In this document: positions 43,942 to 56,110 of the stretch, one piece after another
How the letters are laid out: the number at the start of each line of letters is the position of its first letter
Position numbering within the stretch: the first letter of the stretch is position 1
DNA from: Magnolia sinica
Lineage: Eukaryota > Streptophyta > Magnoliopsida > Magnoliales > Magnoliaceae
Length of the DNA stretch: 64,000 bases
NCBI RefSeq assembly: GCF_029962835.1
Contig: NC_080588.1
Location: 65,868,001-65,932,000 of the forward strand
Direction: 5' to 3'
Made by a program: the position numbers and the translations under genes
Notes under the pieces: generated by a model
Databases searched by the model: none
The model's input: the letters and a program-made list of their open reading frames with translations, nothing else
Told to the model about the DNA's origin: nothing

Positions 43942-45540
43942 TTAAAAACATTTGTGTACAGGGGGTTTGTCCCCTCAAACCTGACTTAGAATATTGTTAA
44001 TATCTTTGTTAATTAACCATTAATCTTTATGCTCCCAAGTGAAAGATTAGGATTTCCACATCTGATTGATTTTCAGGGTAATGCCCCCATCAATTGAATG
44101 GTCGAATAGATGAATGAGTTGGATGGCTAAATGTAAACCCACTTCTACGAATCATAGTTCAAAATCAGATAGATTACACATGCATAGAAAGGCCAAGGAC
44201 ATCTACGATATAATCCATACGAAATGTGTCATTGTACCAAGCCACTTGAAGCAGGAGTGAAACTTAGAATTCAACAAGGGTACCAACAAGGTAGAATTGA
44301 GGTAGTGCATTTTCTGGCAGTGCATTTTCACTGTTCACTTCAACCTGTTGTTAGAATTGAAGTAGGAAAATTGGTAGTAGGCTTAAATCCCATTTGTAAC
44401 TATCTTTAAAGTAATATTTGCCCCTACCGATAATCAAACTCGTTCGCGAGGAGGTTGCTGACAAATTCGCTTTCAGGATAAATCAAGCCACTTTTTTCAT
44501 CACAAGAATAGTGTCTACTGCAAAATTGAAGAGAATACCCACCAGAAATTCACAATACACTTATCTGTCCACACTTCGCCTAAGTAAAAAATTAAAAATC
44601 GATTTTATATGAAGAACATAATTTGATCAAACATCAATTTTTGAAAAGCCTATTTACGATACGAAAGTAGCGAGAAGGATATATATATATATTTTTTGAA
44701 AGATGATTATATTGAAAAGAAGAGAGAACTGAAACACAGGGAAAGCAAAAACAGAAAACTGAAAACTGAAACTGAGAGATCTGCTGAGATAGCAGAACAG
44801 CTCAAACCCCTAGAAACAACATATCAGCATTCTTCAGAGCGTCAACCTACGAATGAATTTTTATTTTTATTTTTATTTAAAAAAAAAAAAAAAAACCATT
44901 CCTGGTTCATTCCCTTTGATCAGGAATGGCTTTTTATAAAGTTAGAAATGACAGTTGGAAACTCTTGAATGTGGCTATTTAGTCAACCTGAACAGATACA
45001 CACCCATAATTACATGTCCTTTCATAGCGTCTCTTGATTTGGTTTTAACTTTCCACCACATTATTCACTAAAAGACTAACTAGTCACTAAAAGGCACCAT
45101 GAGACACAACCAGGAGTCAACAGAAGACAACCAAGAGACATAACATCCTTTTATTTTGAAAATTCACAACACCTGTATCCAGGTTTAACTCACAATACCT
45201 CATCACCTCCAACCAGCCCAGTGGTACAACCCTTTCTTTTATGCCTTTCGAATTTTTGTTTCTATTGCTATCCTTGAAAATTTTCTTGTGAAGATGGGCC
45301 GTAGATTAAGTTAGCTGACCATGGTTGTAGGTGACCCATTCTCTAATTTTTCTTTTAACATTTTAAAAAGGTTTTAATTGCCTCATCACTTTGATTTTCG
45401 GTGTCTGATGAATGAAAAGTTAGGATCGTCATAAGCAAATGCCATATGTACAGTATAGAACTTGGATGGATTAGGTTTCCCATTATTGTAACGAAACTAT
45501 CATGATGATTCAATCATTTCCTCTCAATTGAACTGAAAAA
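43942..45540. other. Unassigned non-coding stretch
   Basis: Contains A-rich and T-rich runs (44681-44697, 44880-44896) with an AAAGATGATTATATTGAAAAG phrase typical of plant retroelement edges. No gene seen. Confidence 0.3.
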
Positions 45541-45544
45541 TGGA

Positions 45545-45670
45545 GCAACGTCAGTTATGTGCAAAAATTCCTGTAAAGAGGATGAGAGGAAAACCAAAAT
45601 AGACTTGGATTGAGGTAGTGAGGAGGGATATGAAGGCTCGTTCACCTACTGAGGATAGAACTTTAGGCAA
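45545..45670 (+). pseudogene. Reverse-transcriptase C-terminal scrap
   Basis: Reads RGKPK-TWIEVVRRDMKARS and PTEDRTL in one frame with a stop, like the degenerate end of many plant LINE-type reverse transcriptase ORFs. Too short to classify. Confidence 0.35.
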
Positions 45671-45711
45671 AACAAGTTTCTTAAATCCAACTGTAAGTGG
45701 TTCAGGTAAGG

Positions 45712-46009
45712 CTATGATGGTAATGATTATTCTAATGAATAACCGCAACTCAATTTAGTTTTGCATCCACATGCACCCTAAGTGCAATTTTGATATAATG
45801 CAAGGCCCTGCATCGCAGCTACTATGTAGGCCTCAATCCCACCATCAGATAGCACACATGCTATGATGGTAATGATTATTCTAATGAATAACTGCAACTC
45901 AATTTAGTTGTGCATCCACATGCACCCTAAGTGCAATTTTGATATAATGCAAGGCCCTGCATCGCAGCTACTATGTAGGCCTCAATCCCACCATCAGATA
46001 GCACACATG
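45712..46009. repeat. 149-bp tandem duplication
   Basis: Copies 45712-45860 and 45861-46009 differ at only about two positions (CCGCAACT/CTGCAACT and TTTTGCATCC/TTGTGCATCC). It lies about 380 bases downstream of the PPR-E gene stop and looks recent. Confidence 0.95.
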
Positions 46010-46389
46010 CCAAAGATCTGGCCATTCATCAAGTAGTGTAAACTGTAAACATGCCTGAAGCAGTTACCGAGAAAAAAAAAAAAAAACCTCTACTGATTAG
46101 GCAAAACACATGTGTTGAGAAAAATGGGCAGTTGGAAGAAGAAAACGTCCAACCATCCAAATTCAACAGATTTGTATAGCTCACAAGTCTACTACCTTGA
46201 TTTTTGGCATATGGCATGTTCGGATTGTTGCACTACTTAATGAAGGGCTCAGATCAATCACACATGTTCCATCTAATGGTGAGAACCAAACCCCACAATC
46301 TACCAAAGCACTCAACTTTGCCTTAATCATCATTTGTATTAAATATAGAAAAGAATGGTAGGATATTACAATGGGACGTAAAGTTGTCC

Positions 46390-48468
46390 TCATTCCTCTA
46401 CATTAAAAAATGCTCTAGATGTGTTGAACAAATACCCCATGCACCTCATGTGATCTGTTAATCGATCTAGCATCAAGTAGATCTGGCTTGAAATTCTATG
46501 CCTTTTGTCTTCAACTACAAATTCATGAACATCACCATCAATTTCAATCAAGCTAAGAGCTCTCCCCTTTCTTATCCCCTTGTCCTTCATCAGCTTCCTC
46601 ACCCTCTTCACATCTTCCCATCGGTTAGCCTCACAAAACATGTTTGATATTAATACATACAGCCCTCCACCATCAAGAGGCTCCAACTCTAGCAGCTGTT
46701 TTAGCACTTGCTTTCCAATCTCTATATTGCCATGAATCCTACAGGCCCCAAGCAGGGCACCCCACACAACAACATCAGGCTTCATTGGCATGTCTCCTAT
46801 TAACTCGACTGCTTCCTGCAAACACCCTCCTCGTCCTAGAAGATCGACCATGCAAGCATAGTGTTCAATTTCTCGAGGAACCCCATAGACAAGACTCATA
46901 GTATCGAAGTAATTTTGACCAATGTCCAAGAAACCGCCGTGGCTACAAGCACATAGCACGCCGACAAAGGTAATCCCATCTGGTGGTACACCATCATTTT
47001 GCATCCTGGTGAAGAGATCAATAGCATTGAGAGCGCAGCCGTGCATTGCCAGGGCACCAATCATAACATTCCACGAAACCACATTCCTCTCAGACATCTG
47101 TCTAAAGAGATGTAAGGCAACATCTATAGGACCACATTTCGCATACATGTCTATAAGCGAGTTACATAATGTGACACTAGGTTGTATGTTGTTATTGCGA
47201 ATATACATGTGGGTTTTCTTTCCTGTCATCAAATCACCAAGTTGGCTACAAGCTGTAAGAACACTCACCAATGTAGCCTCATTGGGTTGAACTGCTGAAG
47301 CCTCCATCTCGGTAAATAGATCCAACACTTTTTGAAATAGACCTTGTTGAAGATAACAAGAAATCATTGCATTCCAAGAAACTACATTTTTCTCGGACAT
47401 CTTATCAAATTCACAACGTGCAAGATCCAAGAACCCATGTTGAGCATATGCCCCCACCATGGAAGTCCCGGAAACCACATTCTTCTCAGGCATTCTATCA
47501 AATAATGTCTGCGCAGAGACCAAATCCCCACACTTGGCATACATATCCACCAAAGCATTCTTGACAAATAAATCAGTTTCCACCCCATTTATCTCTATGT
47601 ACAAGTGTAGGAATCTACCCATATCGGAATTACCCATTTCTGAACAAACAGAAAGGAGATTAACCAAGGTAAAATTGTCAGGTTCCATACCTGAATCCCT
47701 CATGGCCCGAAAAAGAGAAAAAGCTTCCTTGCAGCAACCCAGTCGAGAATAGCCACCAATCATTGAATTCCAAGAAACAAGACTTCTCTCAGAGAGATCA
47801 TCGAACAACTGGCGAGCAGATTGAATCAACCTACAAACCGCATAAACATGGAGGAGCGCATTCTGCACGAAAACTTGAGATCCGAACCCGAGCTTGACCA
47901 CATGAACATGGATTCCAATCGCTTCCCTGAAAGCAGATTCAAGGGAGCAAGCCTTGAGAACAAATGGGAAGGTGAATTCGTTGGGTGTGAAGCCTGCCCC
48001 CATCATTCGAGAATAGAGGAAGATCGATTCTCTAGGGTTACTACTATTAGAATAGCCTCTTATTAAGCTATTCCACATGAATCGGTTGGGTTTAGCTATT
48101 TGATCAAAAACCAACTGGGCATGGCAAAGATCACCCATTTGGGAGGTGGCGCAGAAAGCGATGAGCTTGCCGGCCATGAGGATTTCTTTTTGATATCCGA
48201 TCTGGATGATGTGAGCATGGATTTGTTTGAGTTCTTTACTGGATGTGCATTTGGCTAGAAGGGAATGGAGGTTTGGGTAAGTGGGGAATTTGAATTCAGG
48301 ATTTTGGTTGGTATTGGTGGGAGAGGCGGTGTGGAGGGATAGAAGGAAGAGGTTGGATTTGACGCGGGAAGCAAGGGGTATATGTTTTGGAAGAGGGAAC
48401 ATGGTTTGGAGATGGAAGCATTTGAATGGAGATTGAAATTTGACCGTTGGGAGTTTGGGTGATTTCAA
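46390..48468 (-). CDS. PPR protein, PLS class with E/E+ domain
   Basis: Single-exon, 692 residues. PLS-type PPR proteins bind organelle RNA and usually specify C-to-U editing sites. The first ~57 residues are basic, rich in Ser/Thr/Pro and lack acidic residues, which suggests a mitochondrial or plastid transit peptide. Repeats follow from about residue 67, recognisable by [50 protein letters not shown] and PPDGITFVGVLCACSHGG. The E motif starts near [17 protein letters not shown]. An E+ segment (ALSLIEIDGDVHEFVVEDKR) is present, and the protein ends YLFNTSRAFFNVEE without a DYW domain, so a DYW partner would be needed for deamination. The first ATG after upstream stops was taken. I cannot name the orthologue. 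Confidence 0.92.
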   Translation of the reverse strand: MKSPKLPTVKFQSPFKCFHLQTMFPLPKHIPLASRVKSNLFLLSLHTASPTNTNQNPEFKFPTYPNLHSLLAKCTSSKELKQIHAHIIQIGYQKEILMAGKLIAFCATSQMGDLCHAQLVFDQIAKPNRFMWNSLIRGYSNSSNPRESIFLYSRMMGAGFTPNEFTFPFVLKACSLESAFREAIGIHVHVVKLGFGSQVFVQNALLHVYAVCRLIQSARQLFDDLSERSLVSWNSMIGGYSRLGCCKEAFSLFRAMRDSGMEPDNFTLVNLLSVCSEMGNSDMGRFLHLYIEINGVETDLFVKNALVDMYAKCGDLVSAQTLFDRMPEKNVVSGTSMVGAYAQHGFLDLARCEFDKMSEKNVVSWNAMISCYLQQGLFQKVLDLFTEMEASAVQPNEATLVSVLTACSQLGDLMTGKKTHMYIRNNNIQPSVTLCNSLIDMYAKCGPIDVALHLFRQMSERNVVSWNVMIGALAMHGCALNAIDLFTRMQNDGVPPDGITFVGVLCACSHGGFLDIGQNYFDTMSLVYGVPREIEHYACMVDLLGRGGCLQEAVELIGDMPMKPDVVVWGALLGACRIHGNIEIGKQVLKQLLELEPLDGGGLYVLISNMFCEANRWEDVKRVRKLMKDKGIRKGRALSLIEIDGDVHEFVVEDKRHRISSQIYLMLDRLTDHMRCMGYLFNTSRAFFNVEE

Positions 48469-51400
48469 CGGGTGGGATTTGGAGGGAGGGGAAATGCTTG
48501 AAGTGGAAAGTTTCCTATTACTGCTTGGTAGGGAGACGGTGCAGCAAAAAGCTCTGTGGGGCCCACCGGTGATATGGAAAAATCAAACTGGAAAATGTAC
48601 TGATAAAATGATGATAGGGTTCCTTCCCAGACATGAGTTTGCAACTTGAAACTTCAAGCAAGCTTTTCTTCTTCATTCTATGGACCAAAACTCACTGCAA
48701 AAAGTTTCAAATTCAAATCAAAAACTAAGATAAATCAGCAAAGCAATCATTGAAACCATGCTATGAGTGGAAATTATAATCATTACTTCACATACAGCTC
48801 TTAATAATGTACATAAATCCAACTGATATGATCAAGGAAACAACAATGGGAACAGGTGGATCATGTACCCTATAACAACGTATGCATTCACTGACAATAG
48901 TAATACACCCAAAATTTATAGAAATGGTCAGGCTAGCAACACCATGATACATTCTGCTACCAGTACAAAAGTTGATGAAAGGTAAGGGTTTTCAGCATAT
49001 ATTTTTGTTTGCTTGCTATTTTCATAGATTACTTTCCTAGGAGAACAAGATGCGTTGTTCGAGTAACAAGTTAAGACCTTCCAATTCTCGATCTCTCGTC
49101 CCTTTCTTACCTCTCTGTGTGATTTGGAGCATAGAAAGTAGGAAAACGAGAACTTGCAAAATGTGGATTCTGTTTTCTCCACCGCCCCAAAAGTGTCTTC
49201 TTTTTTTTTCTTTTTTACTTGTTTGTATGGATTAGTCTATTTCTCTTTATTTTATTTTATTTTGAAAAGGTTCTGTTTTCTTTATTTTTATGTTGATCAA
49301 TAATAGAAAATTTTGAATAAAAAGGGAAGTTATGATAGGACTGCTACAACAAAGTAAACCAAAACAAAAGACCCAAATAATTGCATCAGGTCCACCATGG
49401 AAGCGCCGCGAACCATGATTCACATTATACCCAAACAACGCTCTTAATTAACTTCTGAGCTTAAGAGTCGTGATACAACAGTTGGACTTACATTTTGGGA
49501 TTTAGATCAAGAATCATCTCAAGGGCAGACGGAGTAAGCAGTGGGAGCAAATCCATGATCTCAACAAGGAGCATCACAGGTCCCTACTAATGTGGGGCTT
49601 TGCCTTTAAAAAAAAAATAAAAAAAATTTAAAGGAAAGCTGAAATTCATTAAATTAAAAAAGGGATATGAATTCCTGAAACAAAGGTAGGGGTGACTTGC
49701 CCCAGAACAATCAAGCTCAATCTGAAGCGGATCTTAATAAGGTTCTTGATGAGTAGAGAAGATTATGAGAAGTTCAAATTATCCAAAATGTTGTTTGAAG
49801 TTCAAATTGTCCAAAATGCTGTTTGAAGTTCAAAATCAACAAGGAAAGATAAAATCACATGGGATTACTAACACAATCTAATTTCAATCTTATACCCGTT
49901 CAGTGCTCTATCTGTATCTCACATGAGAGTGCAGGTTATATTACAACAATCTCTAGAGTCTAGACTAGAAGTCCACTGGTTTGTTGTCAAATTGAATTGT
50001 AAAGTTTAGCAGAAAGAACTGAATTATGATTTTCTTTGTATTTATTCATATCGAAGGACTAGGATCCAATTTGCAATTGCAATCACCTTCCTCTCAAGTT
50101 GGAGTTGAGATGACAGTAAATGCAATCTGAGAGCTGCTTGTCAAGAATACTAGGAAATCATTATTTTTTTCTTCTTTTTTGAAAGATTAAATCATTGTTT
50201 TCATTTTTCCTATTAATTAAAAAGACTGTTCACGATTCATTCACTTGCACACCCAAACAAAGCCTAGACATGTAAAAATACAAAAAGAAAGAAAGAAAAT
50301 GTAACTGCATACAATTAAGTTTGAGGACACAAATGAGTACTTGAAACACAACACTTAGCTTAATGCTATTGAGAGTCACAGGATTTGATTGGAACAGGTA
50401 AATAGACCACGCAATGCATGTTTGAAAGTTGTTAAGTCACAACAAGCATCCTAACACCACTGAACTACATTGTATTAGAGGGTCATCACACAATCTGCTT
50501 CCAAAATCTAAGTCTACAAGTGGGCTGCTATAGGATATTATAAAATCATGCTTAAAACATCTAAAATTAACTTTAGATATGATGCTCACAATTAATGAGT
50601 CAAATTTCTGAACAGCATTCCTCACAAACAATAAGTTCCACTCTCAATTATTCCCCTATTGTGTGGCCTATCGAATTTGTTAATCAAATAAATTTAGGTC
50701 TTTAGATTGGGGGAGTAGGCATTTGATTTGCATGGTGGACATCCGTTACACATCATAACTGGGTGCAGACTGCAGAGCCCCACAATTTAAGTTATGTTTA
50801 GTTGGACCATATACATATATTTTCAAATGAGAAATGATCCAGTGTACCATGAGTTATAGCCATGTAGTTGCCAAAGTTCAGTCTAGAACATATGACATTT
50901 GAATGATATAGTAAGCATAGAGCAGATTTATGCCTTGGGTTTATATGGTTGTGTGTGATATGTGTTAGCATGTGGATATGGTTAGTAGAAGTGAATTACA
51001 TGCAGTTGGATGATGCTGCCATCTTATGAGGACTGAACACCTACATTCGGTGGTATGTTAACTTCCCCTACTAGTTAGAACCCATTTTTTCAAGTATTTT
51101 CGACTGAAAATGTATTATAATTTCACAGTGAAAATTCTTTATTGAAGGCATAAAAAAATTTGTAGCCTACAACGCCCTACAGTGTTCAGGCTAAGCCAGT
51201 GCCCCCCACCTGCACAGAATGCTGATTTGAACTAAATAGAGATTATTCAGTGAGCAAACAAAACACTATTGAATTGAGGCAACAGAGCTTGACCTGCTAA
51301 GCAGGATGAATAAATTCCATTCTGTATCAAGATCACCTGCCCAAAGGAAATAGAAATTCCATTTCGAGAATCAGGATCAAGCCTCTCTCTGCCTCAGGTG

Positions 51401-52163
51401 GTTAGATTGTATGAGGGCTCCATTTGGAAAGATTGTCTAAGTGCTGCATTTGGAAATTACTTGATTTGCCAAGGTTTGAATCCGATCAGCCAAACTGCAA
51501 TCAGTATATGAATCTCTCTCCCCTTGGGAGGTTTTCAACTCCAAGGCTGATTATGAAGTCCATGGGACCAGGAAGTCCATGTTCATGCCTTGTTGGGGAA
51601 TGTCTCTACCAACTCACTTGAGGAGAGGAGCTGGAGACATGTTGGGCAAGTTCTTTGATGTTTTATCTGGAGTCATCTTAATTCTTATGATTGCTTGGCA
51701 AACAAGTTGTCCATGGTTTGTCTCGGCAATTTATGCACAGGCACCGGAAAATTGAAGGACAATTATTCTTTAAAACTTGATCATCTATTCTAGGGTGTTT
51801 AACAAACAATGAACAGAATAGCTAGTCAAAGAAAACATCGATGGCATGGCTCGGACATGCTATCCAGAACATGACTTGGTGCTAAATGCTTACTCCTTGT
51901 GAGTGTAGAAGGTGAGACATGGGATGTTTATATGAGATTGGTTAGTGTTTGATTGAAATTATGAAGCACTACACTAGTTGTAACGGCATGTGTTCTTGGA
52001 CTTGTTCGTGAGTGGACATTGGAAGTTCGTCTGTCATTGCTTGGGTCCTCGATAAGCTAGTATCGTGGACATTGGAAGTTTTGCTCGAGTCTTCAAACAG
52101 ATTGTGATAAGCTAGTATTGAACTAATAAAATTCTACATTGATATCCTCATCTCATGGCTAGA
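48469..52163. other. Intergenic region between the PPR genes
   Basis: The left end is the leader and promoter of the PPR-E gene. Otherwise AT-rich with A-rich runs (49608-49670) and no coding similarity. Small ORFs here have no recognisable motif. Confidence 0.4.
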
Positions 52164-52235
52164 GCCTGTAGCTTAGTAGTAGCCAGCATGTCTCAACATT
52201 GAGGTCTCAGATTCCAATATCTTTCCTGATTGAAC
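52164..52235 (+). mobile_element. SINE-like tRNA-derived head
   Basis: GAGCCTGTAGCTTAGTAGTA resembles an A box region, and GAGGTCTCAGATTCCAATAT 35 bases on resembles a B box region. Not a plausible tRNA gene; the tail was not defined. Confidence 0.4.
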
Positions 52236-52535
52236 TAGTGAACAGGTTTTCACATTGGCAATGAAGATCATTGAATATTTCTTTTCTTCCCAAGATCATT
52301 CATGGTAATTGAATCTTGTTCACCTTTGAAAAATTACTGATATTTCCCCGTAATTCCCCTCAGAAGAACTTGGCAGTCCAAAATTTAAATACAATGAAAA
52401 TCCTTTAGGAACAATGTCCGTCTCTAAAATGGAAAAAAGATATAGAATCCATCGTGATTAACTTGCGGCAAATATCTTTTCCATGAACGTTATATCGTTG
52501 GCAAATCAGTCAATCCCCACAATCAGATCTACGTG

Positions 52536-54596
52536 TTACCAAAAGTCATGACAAGAACAAGACCCGTCTCTGAAATGGTGAAATCTCATAGCGTCCCTCA
52601 CGATGATCTGCATCCTGACAATCTTGGCAATGAACTTGATAGCATTATGACAATCTCCGCATATCCTTAAGTTCTTGAACACCCGAATTGTCGATCCCCC
52701 ATTTGAGTTAAGGATTCCAAAAGCAACCGCAAGCCTCTCACTGTGGCTGCTCAAACCCTCTTCTTTCTCCTCTTCATCTACATCCTGCAAAGCAAAACCA
52801 GTGTTGGGCACATAACCCATGAGTCTCATCTTCTCACCCAACTCATCAAGAAAACCATAGATTTCATCGCTCCAGGCACTTCTCTTATCGCCTGCGGTGA
52901 AAGTGTATACTTTATCCTTTACTTGAATCCAACTGCACCCAGGCATTTTCACAATGCCTCGGTCTCTCATCAATTTCCTAACCATTGACGCATCATCCGG
53001 TAATTTGGCCGCCACAAAAATGTTCGATAACAGTATGTAGTTCCCTGGGTTGTCTGGCTCAATATCGAACAGACGGTTTGCTGCAATTGCTCCTAGCTCG
53101 ACGTTCTTATATACTCTACAGGCACCGAGCAAAGCTCCCCAAGCTCCAGCAGTAGGTTGGAGTGGCATCTTTTGGATAAATCCATATGCCTCTTCGAGGT
53201 GGCCTGCCCGGCTAAACACATCAACCATGCAAGAGTAGTGATCTTCATCGGGTTCAACCCCATGGTCCCTGCTCATCGAATTAAAGATAGCGTGACCTTC
53301 ATCGACAAGTCGTGAGTGACTACAACCAGAAAGAACACCCGTGAAGGTGACAGAATTAGGCCTAATGCCTGAACCTATCATTCCATGAAAAAGTGACAGA
53401 GCCTCGACACCATGTCCATGCATCGAATTTGCCAAGATCATGGTGTTCCAAGCTACTGTATCTTTTCTAGGCATTTTATCAAAAGTTCTTCGAGAAATCC
53501 CCAAGTCCCCACATTTAGCATACATGAAGACCAAAGCCGTTGTAATGACTGCATCCTCCATAAAACAATGCCTGAAGCTATACCCATGAATTTCCTTGCC
53601 CCCTCTTAGGCTTTCCAAACTGGTGCAAGCAGGCATGACACTGGCGATAGTGATTTGGTTAGGCTCGAACCCAGAATCTTGCATTCGGGCAAGCAATTCA
53701 AATGCTTGCTCATTCAGTCCATTCTGGGTGCACCCAGCGATCATAGCATTCCATGAAGCAGAATTCACCTTAGTCCCTTCCATTTTCATCCGATCAAAGA
53801 GCTTGCGAGCTTCATTCCAGTCCCCGTTCGAGAAATATGTGGTTAGAATCACGTTCCATGCGACGATATCCCTCCGAGGCATGTTATCAAAAACATTCCG
53901 CGCTTGCCACGTACTTGAGCATTTAGCATACATATCCACAAGCCCGCTATTCACAAACACATTATCTCCCATCCCATTCCTCACAACAAACCCATGAATC
54001 TCTCTCCCTGCATTCAAAGCTTTCAAATGCGAACATGTAGGCAGAAGGGATGACACTGTAATTGAATTCGGTCTCACTCCATTCAGTCCCATTTCATGCA
54101 GAACCCATAGAGCTTCTCTTGGAAGCCCACAATTTGAATAACCAACAGCCATCGAAGTCCAAGAAACCACGTCTTTAACAGGCAGATCATCAAAAACTTT
54201 CCCCGCAGCTTGAATGGAGTTGCATTTCCCAAACATATCAATCAATGCATTTCCCAAGACAAGGTCTGAGCCAAACCCAAATCTAACTGCATCTTCATGA
54301 ATCTCTTTCGCTTTGATAAGATCTGATGAAGCCGTGCATGCCTTTGCAGCTGACAACAGAACCAACCTATCGGGTTTGATTTTCTTGTTTCGCAATTCGC
54401 GGTAGAGTTTAAGGGATTCCTTCGGGAAGCCCCAATTGGTGTAGGCAGTGATCAAGATGGTCTGCGTACGGACGTCAGGTTCAGGAATTTGATCGAACAG
54501 GTGTCGTGCACGTTGCAGATCACCAGAATTCACATAGAGTTTCAAGAATTTGAAGGTAAGATGAGAAGGAAGGTTGGGGGGTATCTTTGAAATCAT
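52536..54596 (-). CDS. PPR-DYW protein (C-to-U RNA editing factor type)
   Basis: Single-exon, 686 residues. DYW-class PPR proteins edit organelle transcripts, the DYW domain being a zinc-dependent cytidine deaminase. PLS repeats begin at about residue 12: [57 protein letters not shown], and [17 protein letters not shown]. The E domain follows WGALLGACR, then the PG box ([16 protein letters not shown]). The deaminase core keeps HSE in [14 protein letters not shown] and CxxCH in [13 protein letters not shown], with a second CSC cluster near the end. The last three residues are DFW instead of DYW. The frame is closed 12 codons before the ATG, and only [11 protein letters not shown] precedes the repeats, so no clear transit peptide is visible; an upstream exon or short presequence is possible. 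Confidence 0.92.
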   Translation of the reverse strand: MISKIPPNLPSHLTFKFLKLYVNSGDLQRARHLFDQIPEPDVRTQTILITAYTNWGFPKESLKLYRELRNKKIKPDRLVLLSAAKACTASSDLIKAKEIHEDAVRFGFGSDLVLGNALIDMFGKCNSIQAAGKVFDDLPVKDVVSWTSMAVGYSNCGLPREALWVLHEMGLNGVRPNSITVSSLLPTCSHLKALNAGREIHGFVVRNGMGDNVFVNSGLVDMYAKCSSTWQARNVFDNMPRRDIVAWNVILTTYFSNGDWNEARKLFDRMKMEGTKVNSASWNAMIAGCTQNGLNEQAFELLARMQDSGFEPNQITIASVMPACTSLESLRGGKEIHGYSFRHCFMEDAVITTALVFMYAKCGDLGISRRTFDKMPRKDTVAWNTMILANSMHGHGVEALSLFHGMIGSGIRPNSVTFTGVLSGCSHSRLVDEGHAIFNSMSRDHGVEPDEDHYSCMVDVFSRAGHLEEAYGFIQKMPLQPTAGAWGALLGACRVYKNVELGAIAANRLFDIEPDNPGNYILLSNIFVAAKLPDDASMVRKLMRDRGIVKMPGCSWIQVKDKVYTFTAGDKRSAWSDEIYGFLDELGEKMRLMGYVPNTGFALQDVDEEEKEEGLSSHSERLAVAFGILNSNGGSTIRVFKNLRICGDCHNAIKFIAKIVRMQIIVRDAMRFHHFRDGSCSCHDFW

Positions 54597-54714
54597 GTAA
54601 TCTTCCGATTTTTGCTGATATTTTGGATGAATTTATGAGGGGAGGTGGCGGGGAATGGTTAGAAAGGAGGAAATTGTAAGGGGTTGTTGATGTCAGTTTC
54701 GTCTTTTTCCTTGC

Positions 54715-54900
54715 GCCTGTTTGGATGCCTGTAAGTTGGGTAAGTGGAAAGTGACTTACAGAGAAGTCACTTACAGGTGGTGTTTGGGGGAGAAAAATCA
54801 CCTGTAAGTCACTTACAGGCAAATCTACCAAAAAACTGCAGGGGGATGGGGGTGAGAAGTCACGTCCCTGTAAGTCACTTACAGGCTCAACGGTCGGATT
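54715..54900. repeat. Palindromic CTGTAAGTCACTTACAGG repeats upstream of the DYW gene
   Basis: The palindrome CTGTAAGTCACTTACAGG occurs at about 54800 and 54870, with a related inverted pair at 54755-54778, all within 300 bases of the PPR-DYW start codon. It opens with GCCTGTTTGGATGCCTGTAA, like the MITE end at 19790, so it is probably a degenerate MITE in the promoter. Confidence 0.55.
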
Positions 54901-54942
54901 TTTAAAAAGAGGGGAAGAGGGAGAAACGCACCAACCCACCAA

Positions 54943-55340
54943 CCACCATTATAGCCATGAAGCTCCAGCCAATGAAGAAGAAGCACCAGCCATTGAAGGA
55001 ACTCCAGAAAGCCTTGCAGCAGTTCAGCCAATCCACATCCTACAGCACTATTACCGCATCAGAGCTCCATTATTACCGCACCAACAACCACCACTGATAA
55101 GCTTCCATAAAAAGGGGATTGAAGGTTTCGTCTCTGCATCCCAAGCTCCCTCTCCCTCTCTGCAATCTCTCTCCGTCTCTGCGATCTCTCTCTGCAATTA
55201 CCGCCTTCCGTCTCTTCTCCTCCTGGGCTTTCATCTACCCTTTTTTTTCGAGTGGTCTGACGTTATTCTGTAAGGCACGCTCACTTATACGCACTTGCGC
55301 ACGTTGGCATTTTTTCACACGTGTGATAATCCTCCAATCC
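54943..55340. other. CT-rich non-coding stretch
   Basis: Contains a TCTCTCTCTGCAAT-rich run (55140-55200). An ORF at 55119-55355 has no family resemblance. Possible start of an opposite-strand transcript, not supported further. Confidence 0.25.
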
Positions 55341-55659
55341 GGACGGTCCATGTGATGTAGCATCCCATGAAACCATCAGGAGCTAATTTTCGCCCTGATT
55401 TAAAACTCTTTTGGGCCATATAAAAGAGAGATGCAAATCAAGGTAGGAAAATGTTTTTTTTTTTTATGGCCCACCAATGTTTAAGATCAAAGTAAAAATT
55501 GGGTCATGGGAATTTCATGTGGTTTTTCATCACGTGGACCGTTCAGATTTTGGACTCAAATTACGTATGATGAGTTCTCAAAAAGTTTTCAAGAGAACTC
55601 TACCCAGCCGGTGCGCGGCTGAGTATTATGCGGGAAGGGATTGCGTGACGAGGAATGCG

Positions 55660-56100
55660 TAAAGTCCGTGGGATCCACCATGATATATGTATTTTATCCA
55701 CACTGTCCATCCATTTTAATATTTAATTTGAATTCCTAGATCCTAAAAATTAGTTATATGCAAATATCAAGTGGACCACACCACAGGAAATAGTGTGAAT
55801 TGAGTGTATACCGTTGAAAATTTCTAGGGGCCACGGAGGTTACGGATCAAGCTGATTTTATTTTATTTTTCCCTTCATTCAGGTGTTTGTGATCTTATGA
55901 ACGTGTTGTATTACAAATAAAGATCACTATAGGTACTAGAAAGGTTTCAACTGTCCAGATCAGTATTTCTACTGTTTCCTTTGGTATGGTCCACTTGAGC
56001 TCTGGATGTGCTTAAATTTATGGCTCAACGTCTACATTTAGATGAAAAAAATGGATGGACGGATTGGATAAACGATATATATTTACAGTGGGTCCAACTG
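55660..56100. mobile_element. Foldback element of the GGGCCCCAC family, diverged
   Basis: GTGGGATCCACCATGATATA at the left against TATATTTACAGTGGGTCCAAC at the right. Inner arms pair through ATCAAGTGGACCACACCACA against GGTATGGTCCACTTGAG. Confidence 0.6.
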
Positions 56101-56110
56101 AATTTACTTA

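Noticed and set aside
44224-44968. Small ORFs of 60-90 residues on the plus strand
   Set aside because: No motif, and one is rich in K/E from an A-rich repeat; not supported as genes.
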